Shown here piece after piece: positions 34,126-42,537 of a DNA stretch of 64,000 bases. Within the stretch, counting starts at the first letter, position 1; the number at the start of each line of letters is the position of its first letter. Made by a program: the position numbers and the translations under genes. The stretch is from Micromonospora lutea. GTDB taxonomy: Bacteria > Actinomycetota > Actinomycetes > Mycobacteriales > Micromonosporaceae. Below the pieces are notes generated by a model. That model saw only the letters and a program-made list of their open reading frames with translations. It made no database searches and was not told where the DNA came from. Location of the stretch: positions 121,007-185,006 of the forward strand of contig NZ_BOPB01000028.1 in assembly GCF_016863535.1 (NCBI RefSeq), written 5' to 3'.

Positions 34126-35269
34126 CCCGAGCGACGGCGGGCTCACCGCCCTGCGCGCCGCGATCCCACTGCTGACCACCAGGGCGTACCTGTTCAGCGG
34201 CGGGATAGCGCCGCTCGCCGAACCGGTCCGCGCCGAGCTGACCTCCTGGGTGGACCAGTGGGCGAGCGACCCGCTGGTCCACCGGGGCGACTACTTCGGC
34301 GGCTGGGACCGGTTGCGCGACGCGTTCGCCCAGCTGGTGGGGGCGGCACCGGAGGAGGTCGCCATCACCGAGAACACCTCCCGGGCGACGAACCTGGCGC
34401 TGCGGCTGCTGGGCCTGCCGGCCGGATCCACGGTGCTGGTGGACGACACCACCTATCCGACGATGGCCTGGGCCGCGCTCCGGCACGGCCTGCGGGTCCG
34501 CCAGGTGCACCGGACGCCGGGCCAGCGGGCGGTCGACGCCTTCGCCGCTCACGCGGACCCGACCGTCAGCTGCCTGGCCGTCTCCCACGTGGCGGCGCTC
34601 GACGGGTACCGCCACGACCTCGCCGAGCTGGCCGGCCTGGCTGCCGAGCGGGGGATGCGGCTCTTCGTCGACGCCGCCCAGTCCACCGGCGTGGTGCCGG
34701 TGGAGATGACCCGGGACGGCGTCGACGCCCTGGTGAGCACCGCGATGAAGTGGCTGCTCGGCCCGCCGGGCGTCGGCTTCCTCGCCGTCCGTGGGCAGGC
34801 CGCCACCGGCGGGCCGCTGGACATCGGCTACGTCAGCGCCCGGATCGGGGACTCCTACCAGCTCACCGAGTTGCCCGAGGTGCCCGCCGGTGCGGCGGGC
34901 AGCGAGGTGGGACTGGTCGCGTTGCCGCTGCTGTCGGCGGCTGCCGCCGGCATCCGGCTGGTCCGCGCCGCCGGCGTCGAGACGATCGCCGCGCGGGTGG
35001 CGCAGCTGGTGCAGCGGGTCGTCGACGGGCTGGCCGCGCGCGGCATCGCGGTCGTCACCCCGGCGGATCCGCAGCGACGCGCCGGCGTGGTCTCCTTCGC
35101 CGCCGACAACGCCCCGGATCTGGCGGCCCACCTGCGCGAGTGTGGCGTGGACGTGTGGGGATACCCGTCCGGTCGGGTGCGGGTGGACCCGCACGGGTTC
35201 AACGACGACGACGACATCGACCGGTTACTGGAGGGGATCGACGTATGGCACAGGCAGCGCAGCCGGTGA
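34118..35269 (+). CDS. Class V aminotransferase-fold PLP enzyme
   Basis: 383 residues of the aminotransferase class V (cysteine desulfurase / isopenicillin-N-epimerase-like) fold: ITENTSRATNLALRLLGLPA, the PLP-contacting Asp in RLFVDAAQSTGVVPVEM and the Schiff-base Lys in VSTAMKWLLGPPGVGFLAV. It lacks the active-site Cys loop of desulfurases. Relatives include kynureninase-like, serine–glyoxylate-like and epimerase-like enzymes, so the reaction cannot be named. It could supply the 2-oxo acid for the TPP enzyme upstream. ATG 34118 overlaps the ALDH stop. Confidence 0.8.
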   Translation: MADPSDGGLTALRAAIPLLTTRAYLFSGGIAPLAEPVRAELTSWVDQWASDPLVHRGDYFGGWDRLRDAFAQLVGAAPEEVAITENTSRATNLALRLLGLPAGSTVLVDDTTYPTMAWAALRHGLRVRQVHRTPGQRAVDAFAAHADPTVSCLAVSHVAALDGYRHDLAELAGLAAERGMRLFVDAAQSTGVVPVEMTRDGVDALVSTAMKWLLGPPGVGFLAVRGQAATGGPLDIGYVSARIGDSYQLTELPEVPAGAAGSEVGLVALPLLSAAAAGIRLVRAAGVETIAARVAQLVQRVVDGLAARGIAVVTPADPQRRAGVVSFAADNAPDLAAHLRECGVDVWGYPSGRVRVDPHGFNDDDDIDRLLEGIDVWHRQRSR

Positions 35270-36012
35270 CCGTCGCCGGACGGGTCGCGCTGGTCACCGG
35301 CGCCGGTAGCGGCCTCGGCCAGGCGATCGCGGTGCGGCTCGGCGCCGCCGGCGTCCGGGTCGCGGTGCACTACGGCAGTTCGGCGCAGGGCGCGGCACAG
35401 ACCGTGGCGGCGGTACGCGCGGCCGGTGGCGAGGCGATCGCCATCGCCGCCGACCTGACTGACCCGGCTGCCGCGCCACGGCTGGTCGAGGAGGTGACGG
35501 CGGCCCTCGGTCGCGTCGAGATCCTGGTCAACAACGCGGCCACCACCCGCTTCATCCCCTTCGAGGACCTGGACAGCGCCGATGACGAGGTCTGGACGGC
35601 GCTGCTGCGGGTGAACCTGCTCGCCCCGGTCGCGCTGGCGCGGGCGACGTTTCCGGCGATGGTCGACGCCGGGTGGGGGCGGGTGCTCAACGTGGCGTCG
35701 ACGTCGGCGTTCGAACCGGCCGGCAGCAGCCTGCCGTACGCCGTGTCGAAGTCGGCGCTGGTCTCCTTCACCCGGGGGCTGGCCGCCGTCGCCCCAGCCG
35801 GTGTCGCGGTCAGCGCCGTCGCCCCGGGCTGGATGGACACCCCGTGGACGGCCCGGCACACCGGCCGGACGGACGCTGTCGTGTCGGCCGAGGTCGACGT
35901 CGACGAGGTGGCGCGGGCAGCGGTGGAGCTGATCGGGGGCACCGCCGGCAACGGCACCGTGGTGGTGCTCGACGGCGGCGCCCGGTGGCGCCGCCTCCAG
36001 CAGGGCGGGTGA
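35245..36012 (+). CDS. Short-chain dehydrogenase/reductase
   Basis: 255-residue SDR: TGAGSGLGQAIAVRLGAAG cofactor motif (~residues 17–35), NNAATT, catalytic Ser in NVASTSAFEPAG, Tyr/Lys in LPYAVSKSALVSF, and PGWMDTPW. It is last in the operon that begins with the TPP decarboxylase, overlapping the class V gene by 25 bases; GAGGGG lies just upstream of its ATG. Probable role: redox adjustment of an intermediate hydroxy or oxo acid. A terminator hairpin follows. Confidence 0.88.
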   Translation: MAQAAQPVTVAGRVALVTGAGSGLGQAIAVRLGAAGVRVAVHYGSSAQGAAQTVAAVRAAGGEAIAIAADLTDPAAAPRLVEEVTAALGRVEILVNNAATTRFIPFEDLDSADDEVWTALLRVNLLAPVALARATFPAMVDAGWGRVLNVASTSAFEPAGSSLPYAVSKSALVSFTRGLAAVAPAGVAVSAVAPGWMDTPWTARHTGRTDAVVSAEVDVDEVARAAVELIGGTAGNGTVVVLDGGARWRRLQQGG

Positions 36013-36020
36013 CGGCGGCT

Positions 36021-36050
36021 GGCGGTGGGCGCCGGGATCAGCCCACCGCC
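36021..36050. terminator. Bidirectional terminator between convergent operons
   Basis: Perfect 10-bp stem (GGCGGTGGGC / GCCCACCGCC) with a 10-base loop that contains the stop codon of the minus-strand hydrolase gene. It separates the SDR and hydrolase genes. Confidence 0.75.
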
Positions 36051-36976
36051 GCCACGGTGAGCACCTCACGGGGGTTGCCCACCATCAGCTGGTGCAGCTG
36101 CGCGTCGGTGACCCCGCGTTCGCGCAGCGCGGGCAGCACGGTGCCGAGGACGTAGCGGTAGCCGTTGCCGCCGAACAGGGCGAACATGTCCCGCTTGCAG
36201 ACGTCCTGGGAGAGCACGATGCGGTGGTGGCCCTCGCCGATCAGGGTGGCGATGGCGTCCAGCACCCGCTCGGTGTACGCCGGCGGGAACGCGCCCAGGT
36301 TGTCGAAGGAGAGCCAGGCGCCCCGGCCCAGGGCGGTGCGGTAGAAGCCCAGGGAGGGGTGGCTGTCGGCGTGGCCGATCACCACCCGGTCGGCCGCCAC
36401 GCCCTCCTCCTGGAACAGGTCGAGCGCCCGCAGGCCGACGTCGCTGCCGACCGAGTGGGTGGTGATCGCCAGCCCGGTACGCAGGCTGGCCCGCGCCGCT
36501 GCCCGGTGGCAGCGTTCCTCCTGGGCCGAGATCCACGACTTGTCCGCGCCGATCTCGCCGATGATGCCGGGGCGTACGCCGGTGTCGTCGGCTCCGTCAC
36601 GGATCTCGGTGACCAGGCGGTCGGCCAACTGGTCGACGCTGCGGCGGTCGATCTCCTCGGCGGCGGGGTAGTAGGGCTGCCGGTACCAGCCGCAGCCCAT
36701 GACGATGTGCAGGCCGGTGCGCCGGGCCAGCGCGGCCAGGCGGGCCGGTTCCCGGCCGATGCCGGGCACGGTCAGCTCGACCAGCGCCTGCCCGCCCTGC
36801 TCGACGTAGCCGGCCAACTCCTCCACCAGCAGGTCGTCGTCGTCGGGCAGGCCGGCGAGGTCGTAGCGGCCGGCGATCTCCCATAGCCGGATGTATAGGT
36901 GCTCGTGCATCAGGGTGGTGCCCAGCTCGGCGGGGTCGATGTCACCCAGCACGGTGATGATCCGTCCCGCGCTCAT
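36038..36976 (-). CDS. Phosphotriesterase-like metallo-hydrolase (PTE family)
   Basis: 312-residue TIM-barrel amidohydrolase of the phosphotriesterase family. Metal ligands are visible as HxH in GTTLMHEHLY (residues ~22–31), His in AITTHSVGSD and VIGHADSHPS, and Asp in IVLSQDVCKRDMF. At the bridging position the sequence reads IIGEIGADK, so a Glu rather than a carbamylated Lys probably bridges the metals, as in some PTE homology proteins. Members hydrolyse lactones, phosphotriesters or amides; here lactone or cyclic-amide opening fits the context. ATG 36976 overlaps the stop of the upstream aminotransferase (ATGA). A longer upstream frame overlaps that gene and is rejected. Confidence 0.85.
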   Translation of the reverse strand: MSAGRIITVLGDIDPAELGTTLMHEHLYIRLWEIAGRYDLAGLPDDDDLLVEELAGYVEQGGQALVELTVPGIGREPARLAALARRTGLHIVMGCGWYRQPYYPAAEEIDRRSVDQLADRLVTEIRDGADDTGVRPGIIGEIGADKSWISAQEERCHRAAARASLRTGLAITTHSVGSDVGLRALDLFQEEGVAADRVVIGHADSHPSLGFYRTALGRGAWLSFDNLGAFPPAYTERVLDAIATLIGEGHHRIVLSQDVCKRDMFALFGGNGYRYVLGTVLPALRERGVTDAQLHQLMVGNPREVLTVAAVG

Positions 36977-38301
36977 CCGACCGGCACCTCCCGCAGCGCC
37001 GCCGCGGGCACCCGCAGCGCGTCGTGGATGGCCGCGACCGCCTCGTCGATCTCGGCGTCGTCGATGACGGTGGGCAGCGCGAAGACCCCCCAGCCGCAGA
37101 CCCCACGGTTGAGCAGGGCCAGTCGCATCGCGGCGTTCACCTCGGCCCACCCGGTCGGGGTGCGGTCGGTGGTGGCGACGCTGACCAGGGAGCCGACCTG
37201 GCGTACCGCCAGCGGCAGGTCCAGGTCGGTGAAGGCGTCGCGCAGCCCGTCGGCGAACAGCTCACCGACGCGCTCCAGCCGCTGGTACGCCTCGGCGTCG
37301 AGCAGTTCCAGGGTGGCCAGCCCTGCGGCGGCGGTCACCGGGTTGCCGTTGAAGGTGCCGGCGTGTGCCAGCCGAGGGCCGCCGGCCGGGTCGGTCACCG
37401 CCATCACGTCGGCCCGCCCGCCGTACGCGCCGACCGGCATGCCGCCGCCGACCACCTTGCCGTACGCGGTCAGGTCGGGGGTGACGCCGTAGCGTTGCTG
37501 GGCGCCGCCGGGTGCCACCCGGAAGGCGATGACCTCGTCGAAGAGCAGCAGCACGTCCTGTGCGGCGGTCGCCGCCCGGATGGCTTCGAGGAAGCCGGGC
37601 GTCGGGGGGATCCAGGTGCCGATCGACGCCATCGGGGTGACGATCACGGCGGCGAGCCGGTCGGCGTACTGCTCGATCAGGGAGACCACGCCGTCGGTGT
37701 CGTTGAACGATCCGACGATCACGTTGTCGGCGAGGTTGGCTGGTACGCCGGCGGTGTAGGGCACGCCGCGTGCCGAGCCGGGCGCCGTCGCGTTGATCTC
37801 CATGCCGTCGAAGGTGCCGTGGTACGAGCCATCCATCTTCAGCACGAGGTCGCGGCCGGTGAAGGCGCGGGCGGTCTTGACCATCATCATGGTCGCCTCG
37901 GTGCCGGAGTTGGTGAACCGCAGCCGCTGCAGCGACGGTACCCGGGCGCAGAGCTGCTCGGCGAGCGCGATCTGCGCCGCGTTGGGAGCGAGGACGGCGG
38001 TGGCGCGTCCGGCCTGCTCCCGGATGGCCTCGGTGACCCTCGGATGCACGTGCCCGTGGATCAACGACGTGGCGTTGTAGATCAGGTCGAGCAGGCGGTT
38101 GCCGTCGGCGTCGTACAGCCGGGTGCCGCTGGCCTTCTCGACGTATGAGGGATACGGATGCATAGCCAGCGAGTAGCGTGTGTCGCCGCCGGGCATGACT
38201 CGGCAGGCGCGCTGGAAGAGCGCCGCCGATGCCGGGGTACGCTCTTCGAATGTGGACCTTTCGGTGGTGATCCAGTGCGCGATCGGACTCCCGGCGTCCA
38301 T
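36973..38301 (-). CDS. Class III aminotransferase, glutamate-1-semialdehyde-aminomutase-like
   Basis: 442 residues of the GSA-aminomutase-like branch of class III PLP enzymes: RVMPGGDTRYSLAMHPYPSY near residue 35, RFTNSGTEATMMMVKTARAF, DGSYHGTFDGMEIN, FDEVIAFRVAPGG and the Schiff-base Lys in LTAYGKVVGGGMPVGAYGG. It is unlikely to be the haem-pathway HemL, because it is embedded in a catabolic operon with a metallo-hydrolase. Such paralogues often act on D- or beta-amino acids. ATG 38301 has GGAGG 10 bases upstream; ATG 38337 would place the start inside the promoter repeats. Confidence 0.85.
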   Translation of the reverse strand: MDAGSPIAHWITTERSTFEERTPASAALFQRACRVMPGGDTRYSLAMHPYPSYVEKASGTRLYDADGNRLLDLIYNATSLIHGHVHPRVTEAIREQAGRATAVLAPNAAQIALAEQLCARVPSLQRLRFTNSGTEATMMMVKTARAFTGRDLVLKMDGSYHGTFDGMEINATAPGSARGVPYTAGVPANLADNVIVGSFNDTDGVVSLIEQYADRLAAVIVTPMASIGTWIPPTPGFLEAIRAATAAQDVLLLFDEVIAFRVAPGGAQQRYGVTPDLTAYGKVVGGGMPVGAYGGRADVMAVTDPAGGPRLAHAGTFNGNPVTAAAGLATLELLDAEAYQRLERVGELFADGLRDAFTDLDLPLAVRQVGSLVSVATTDRTPTGWAEVNAAMRLALLNRGVCGWGVFALPTVIDDAEIDEAVAAIHDALRVPAAALREVPVG

Positions 38302-38324
38302 CCGTTGACAGCCTCCCGCCTCAT

Positions 38325-38369
38325 CCCTACTGTGCATTCGTAGTCACAGTATCTGCCGTCACAGTAGGG
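38325..38369. promoter_or_regulatory. Divergent control region with TACTGTG/CACAGTA repeats and a LacI-motif variant
   Basis: Three heptamers are arranged as TACTGTG (38328–38334), CACAGTA (38345–38351) and CACAGTA (38360–38366). The outer pair extends to a perfect 10-bp inverted repeat (CCCTACTGTG / CACAGTAGGG). GTCACAGTA recurs directly at 38343 and 38358, a 15-bp period. TGCATTCGTAGTC at 38333–38345 matches the LacI motif at 11 of 13 positions. The block sits between the starts of two divergent operons, the expected place for a shared operator. Confidence 0.65.
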
Positions 38370-38420
38370 CCTGGACGACCATCGGACAAGAGCCGGGCCG
38401 ACGAGGGGAAGCCGATCAGC

Positions 38421-39554
38421 GTGAGCGCCGCGTCCCACACCCCTACCCGTGTCCCACGCCGCCTGGCCGACCTCGACACCCCGGCGACGCTGGTGGAGGT
38501 GCCCCGGCTCGCTGCCAACCTCCGCCGGGGTGTCGACGTCGCCGACCGGGACGGGCTGGCGCTGCGCCCCCACGCCAAGACCCACAAGACCGTGGAGATC
38601 GCCCGCCGCCAGCTCGCCACCGGCGCCGCCGGGCTGACCGTGTCCAAACTCGACGAACTCGACGCGCTGCGCCCCGCCGGCGCCACCAGCTACCTGCTGG
38701 CGTACCCGCTGGTCAGCGCCGTGAAAACCGCGCGCCTGGTGGAGCTGGTGGCGGGCACGCCGGCGCGGATCCTCGCCGCGCTGGACGGCCCGGCCGGAGC
38801 TGACGCCCTCAGCGCGGCCGCCACCCGCGCCGGCATCACCCTTGAGGTGCTCATCGAAATCGACAGCGGGCTCGGCCGCTGCGGCGTCGCTCCGAACGTC
38901 GCCGCCGACCTGGCGCAGATGGCCGCCAGCCGACCCGGTCTGCGAATCGCCGGGGTCTTCACCCACGCCGGCCACGCCTACAGCGCCCGCGACACCACCG
39001 AGCTGGCCCGCGCCGCCCAGCAGGAGGTCGACGCGGTACGACATGCCGCCCGGGACATCCGCGCCGCCGGCATCGCCTGCGAGGTGGTCAGCGTCGGCTC
39101 GACCCCGACGTTCCTGACCCGCGCCGACCGTCGCGGGGTCACCGAGACCCGACCCGGCAACTATGCCCTCCTCGACCGCACCCAGGTCGCCCTGGGCGTG
39201 GCCACCCTCGACCAGTGCGCGCTCTCCGTGCTCTGCACCGTGGTCAGCACCGGCCCGGGCCGTGCCGTGGTCGACGCCGGCTCCAAGGTCTTCGGCCTCG
39301 ACCGCGGCGGGCACGGCGTCAGCCTCATCGACGGCTACGGCGAGGACCCGGAGCGGGGCGCGACACTGTCCTGGCTCTCCGAGGAACACGGTGTGGTCAG
39401 CGACCCGGCCGGGCGCTTCGCCCCCGGCGACCGCCTGCGCTTCGTGCCCAACCACGCCTGCGTCGCCGCCAACCTCACCCGCCAGCTGTACTTCGTCGAC
39501 GGCGACGCCGTGCTGGACACCGTCGCTGTCGCCGCTGCCGGGGGTGGCCGTTGA
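38421..39554 (+). CDS. PLP-dependent D-amino-acid enzyme (D-threonine aldolase / DSD1-type fold III)
   Basis: 377-residue fold type III PLP enzyme of the alanine racemase / D-threonine aldolase / eukaryotic-type D-serine dehydratase group. The PLP Lys is in LRPHAKTHKTVEIARRQ (~residues 49–65); VLIEIDSGLGRCGV and VSVGSTPTFL follow the family. The C-terminal metal site is present as VPNHACVAANL (His and Cys). It would cleave or dehydrate a D-beta-hydroxy amino acid, or deaminate a D-amino acid. GTG 38421; the next gene overlaps by 4 bases. Start of the rightward operon. Confidence 0.85.
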   Translation: MSAASHTPTRVPRRLADLDTPATLVEVPRLAANLRRGVDVADRDGLALRPHAKTHKTVEIARRQLATGAAGLTVSKLDELDALRPAGATSYLLAYPLVSAVKTARLVELVAGTPARILAALDGPAGADALSAAATRAGITLEVLIEIDSGLGRCGVAPNVAADLAQMAASRPGLRIAGVFTHAGHAYSARDTTELARAAQQEVDAVRHAARDIRAAGIACEVVSVGSTPTFLTRADRRGVTETRPGNYALLDRTQVALGVATLDQCALSVLCTVVSTGPGRAVVDAGSKVFGLDRGGHGVSLIDGYGEDPERGATLSWLSEEHGVVSDPAGRFAPGDRLRFVPNHACVAANLTRQLYFVDGDAVLDTVAVAAAGGGR

Positions 39555-41140
39555 CCAGCCGCCAGTCGAGCACCGGACGGGCCGTGCTGCTGCGCGGCGG
39601 TACCGTCGTCGACGGCACCGGCCGCCGGCCGGTCGTCGCCGACGTGCAGGTCACCGCCGGCCGCATCAGCGCGGTGGGGACGGTCGGCCGGGTCCGGGAC
39701 GCGGTGGAGGTCGACTGCCGTGGCCTGCACGTGCTGCCCGGCGCGATCGACGCGCACTCGCACGCCGACTTCACCCTGCCCACCGCGCCGCACGCCACCG
39801 GGCTGCTGCGGCAGGCGGTCACGACCGTGGTCACCGGCAACTGCGGGTTCTCGCCGTTTCCGATGCGCCGTCCGGGCGGGCCACCCGCCAGCGGTGGTTT
39901 CCTCAACCCGCGCCTGCGCCGTGGCTGGTCCGACCTCGCCGACTACCGCGCTGCCCTCACCGCCGCCGGGGTCCGGGTCAACGTCGCGCCGATGGTCGGG
40001 CACAGTTCGGTCAGGGCGGCCACGGCACGTCCCGACGGCGACGCCCCGGCACACGGCGACCGGATCCGGCGGGCCATCGCCCACGCCCTGGCCCAGGGCG
40101 CCGCCGGGGTCAGCCTCGGCCTCGCCTACCCGGACGGCCGCGATGCCGACCGGAACGAACTGGTCGACGTGGCGACCCTGACCGCCGCGGCCGGCGCCGT
40201 CCTCGCCGTGCACCTGCGCGACGAACGCGCCGGCTGCGTCGCCGCGGTCGAGGAGATCCTCGACCTGGCCGCACGCACCGGCGTCGCCACCCAGATCTCC
40301 CACCTCAAGGCGATGGGGCGGGCGAACTGGGGCTCCACCCGCGCGACCCTGGCCCGCATCGACCAGGCCCGCACCGCCGGGCTCGACGTCACCGTCGACA
40401 TGTACCCGTACACGATGGGCGCGACCACGTTGACCGCCGCGCTGCCCGGCTGGGCCGACACCGGCGGGGCCGAGGCGATCCGCCGACTGGTCACCGACCC
40501 GGCCGGCCGGTCCCGGTTGCTGACCGAACTCGCCGCCGGCGCCGGCTACGTCGGACTCGACGAGGTCGTGGTCTCCCACGCCTCGCCCCGCTGGCAGCCG
40601 GTGATCGGCCGGCCCCTGCCGCTGGCCGCCGCCGACCTCGCCACCACTCCGGCGGCGCTGCTGCTCGACATCCTCGCCGACGACGCCGCCGAGGCCACCA
40701 TGCTCGTCGACGCGATGAGCGCCGCCGATGTCGAGCGGGTCCTCGCCCACCCCGCGGCGATGATCGGCTCCGACGGTTGGGTCATCGACCCCGTTCCCGG
40801 CGCCCACCCGCGCAACTTCGCCACCTTCGTGCGGACCCTGCGCGCCGCCGGGGACCAGCCGGAGCACCTCGCCGACGCGGTACGCCGGCAGAGCGCCGCC
40901 GTCGCCGACCGGTTCCGGCTGACCGGGCGGGGCCGCATCGCCCCCGGGCACTGGGCCGACCTGGCCGTCGTCGACCTCGCCGCGCTGCACGACGGCGGTG
41001 ACGACGCCACCGTCGCCCCCGCCGGGGTCTGCCAGGTCTTCGTCAACGGGGTCGCCAGCCACGGGCAACTGCTCGCCAGCGCATCACCACCGGCCGGGCG
41101 TGTACTGCGCCGGGATGCTGACCGTAGGAGGCCAACATGA
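39551..41140 (+). CDS. N-acyl-D-amino-acid deacylase (D-aminoacylase) family amidohydrolase
   Basis: 529-residue zinc amidohydrolase: N-terminal beta domain LRGGTVVDGTGRRPVVADVQ, HxH in DAHSHADFTLP, the D-aminoacylase-specific zinc Cys in TVVTGNCGFSPFP, ISHLKAMGRANWG, and Asp in MIGSDGWVIDP. These enzymes free D-amino acids from N-acyl-D-amino acids. Pairing with the D-amino-acid PLP enzyme directly upstream makes sequential deacylation and deamination or aldol cleavage plausible. The start is TTG 39551 within a TTGA overlap; later alternative starts would remove conserved sequence. The ATGA at its end couples the ALDH. Confidence 0.87.
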   Translation: MTSRQSSTGRAVLLRGGTVVDGTGRRPVVADVQVTAGRISAVGTVGRVRDAVEVDCRGLHVLPGAIDAHSHADFTLPTAPHATGLLRQAVTTVVTGNCGFSPFPMRRPGGPPASGGFLNPRLRRGWSDLADYRAALTAAGVRVNVAPMVGHSSVRAATARPDGDAPAHGDRIRRAIAHALAQGAAGVSLGLAYPDGRDADRNELVDVATLTAAAGAVLAVHLRDERAGCVAAVEEILDLAARTGVATQISHLKAMGRANWGSTRATLARIDQARTAGLDVTVDMYPYTMGATTLTAALPGWADTGGAEAIRRLVTDPAGRSRLLTELAAGAGYVGLDEVVVSHASPRWQPVIGRPLPLAAADLATTPAALLLDILADDAAEATMLVDAMSAADVERVLAHPAAMIGSDGWVIDPVPGAHPRNFATFVRTLRAAGDQPEHLADAVRRQSAAVADRFRLTGRGRIAPGHWADLAVVDLAALHDGGDDATVAPAGVCQVFVNGVASHGQLLASASPPAGRVLRRDADRRRPT

Positions 41141-42537
41141 CCATCACCCCACTGCACAGCCCGGCCACCGGGGAGCGCATCGGCGCCTGGTCGGACGCCG
41201 GCGCCGCCGGCGTGGACGACGCGGTGCGCGCCGCCACGGCCGCTCTGCCCCGACTGGCCGCGTTGTCCCGGTGGCAGCGGTGCGACCTGCTGCAGGCCAC
41301 CGCCGCAGCGCTGGCCGTCCGGCGAGAGCAGGTCGTCGACAGCCTGCTGGTGGAGCACGGCAAGGTCCGCCGGGAGGCCGAGGCCGAGGTGGAGACCGCG
41401 ATACACGCGCTGCGGATGACCGCCGAGTACGCGCGCCGCCTCGACGGCAGCATGCCCGCCATCTCCGACCCGGCCAAACGAGTCTTCGTCGACCGGATCC
41501 CGCTGGGCGTCATCGGTGTGATCACCCCGTGGAACTTCCCGGTCAACATCCCGCTGGAGTACCTCGCCCCGGCCCTGGCGATGGGCAACACGGTGGTGTG
41601 GAAGGGCGCCGAGAGCACCCCGGGCAGCAGCGCCCACGTCGCCGCCGCGATCGCCGAGGCCGGCTGGCCCGACGGTGCCGTCACCCTCGTCGAAGGCGGC
41701 CCGGCGACCGGCGCGGCGCTTGCCGCCCACCGGGGGCTCGCCGCCGTCGGATTCACCGGCAGCAGCCCGGTGGGGCACCAGATCGCCGCCGTCGGCGGAA
41801 TGCGCAAGCTGCTGCTGGAACTCGGCGGCAACGGGCCCACCGTGGTCTTCGACGACGCCGACCCGCAGCAGGTCGCCGAGGCCGTCGTCACCGCCGCCAC
41901 CTTCTGCTCCGGGCAGAGCTGCGCCGCCACCGAGCGGGTCCTGGTGCAGGAGCGCCACCACCGGCAGGTTCTCGAGGCGATCGCGGCGGTGGCGGCCGAC
42001 CGCCGGGTCGGCGCGCCGCAGGACCCCGACGCCGATTTCGGCCCGCTGCACCTGGCGCAGACCGGCGTCGTCATGCGGGATCACCTCGCCGACGCCACCG
42101 CTCGGGGAGCCCGCCTGGTGGCCGGTGGCGCCCCCCTGGCCGACGCGCCGACCGACCGGTACTGGCCGTTGACCGTCCTGGACGGCGTGGACCCGGCATC
42201 GATGGTGTTCACCGAGGAGACGTTCGGCCCGGTCATCCCGCTGACCACGTTCCGCGACGAGGCCGAGCTCGCCGACCTGGTCGCCGCCAGCGAGTACGGC
42301 CTCAGCGGGGCAGTCTTCACCGCAGACCTGGATCGGGCGTTCCGGGTGGCCCAGTCACTGCCCTGCGGCAGCGTCATCATCAACGACCACTCCAACGTCT
42401 GGGAGACCCACCTGCCGGCCGGCGGGCACCCCGGCTCCAGCAGCGGCGTCGGGCGGGTCGGCATCCCGTACGCGCTGCAGGAGCTGTCCACCATCCGCAG
42501 CACGATCCTGCATCTGGGCGGGACCGGCCGTGGTTGA
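41137..42537 (+). CDS. Aldehyde dehydrogenase
   Basis: 466-residue ALDH with VITPWNFPVNIPLEYLAPAL, general-base Glu in LLELGGNGPTVVF, catalytic Cys in CSGQSCAATERV and SSSGVGRVGIPYALQE near the end. Third ALDH in the cluster and distinct in sequence from the two in the left half, so probably for another aldehyde. It overlaps the deacylase gene by 4 bases and the next gene by 8. Substrate unknown. Confidence 0.88.
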   Translation: MTITPLHSPATGERIGAWSDAGAAGVDDAVRAATAALPRLAALSRWQRCDLLQATAAALAVRREQVVDSLLVEHGKVRREAEAEVETAIHALRMTAEYARRLDGSMPAISDPAKRVFVDRIPLGVIGVITPWNFPVNIPLEYLAPALAMGNTVVWKGAESTPGSSAHVAAAIAEAGWPDGAVTLVEGGPATGAALAAHRGLAAVGFTGSSPVGHQIAAVGGMRKLLLELGGNGPTVVFDDADPQQVAEAVVTAATFCSGQSCAATERVLVQERHHRQVLEAIAAVAADRRVGAPQDPDADFGPLHLAQTGVVMRDHLADATARGARLVAGGAPLADAPTDRYWPLTVLDGVDPASMVFTEETFGPVIPLTTFRDEAELADLVAASEYGLSGAVFTADLDRAFRVAQSLPCGSVIINDHSNVWETHLPAGGHPGSSSGVGRVGIPYALQELSTIRSTILHLGGTGRG

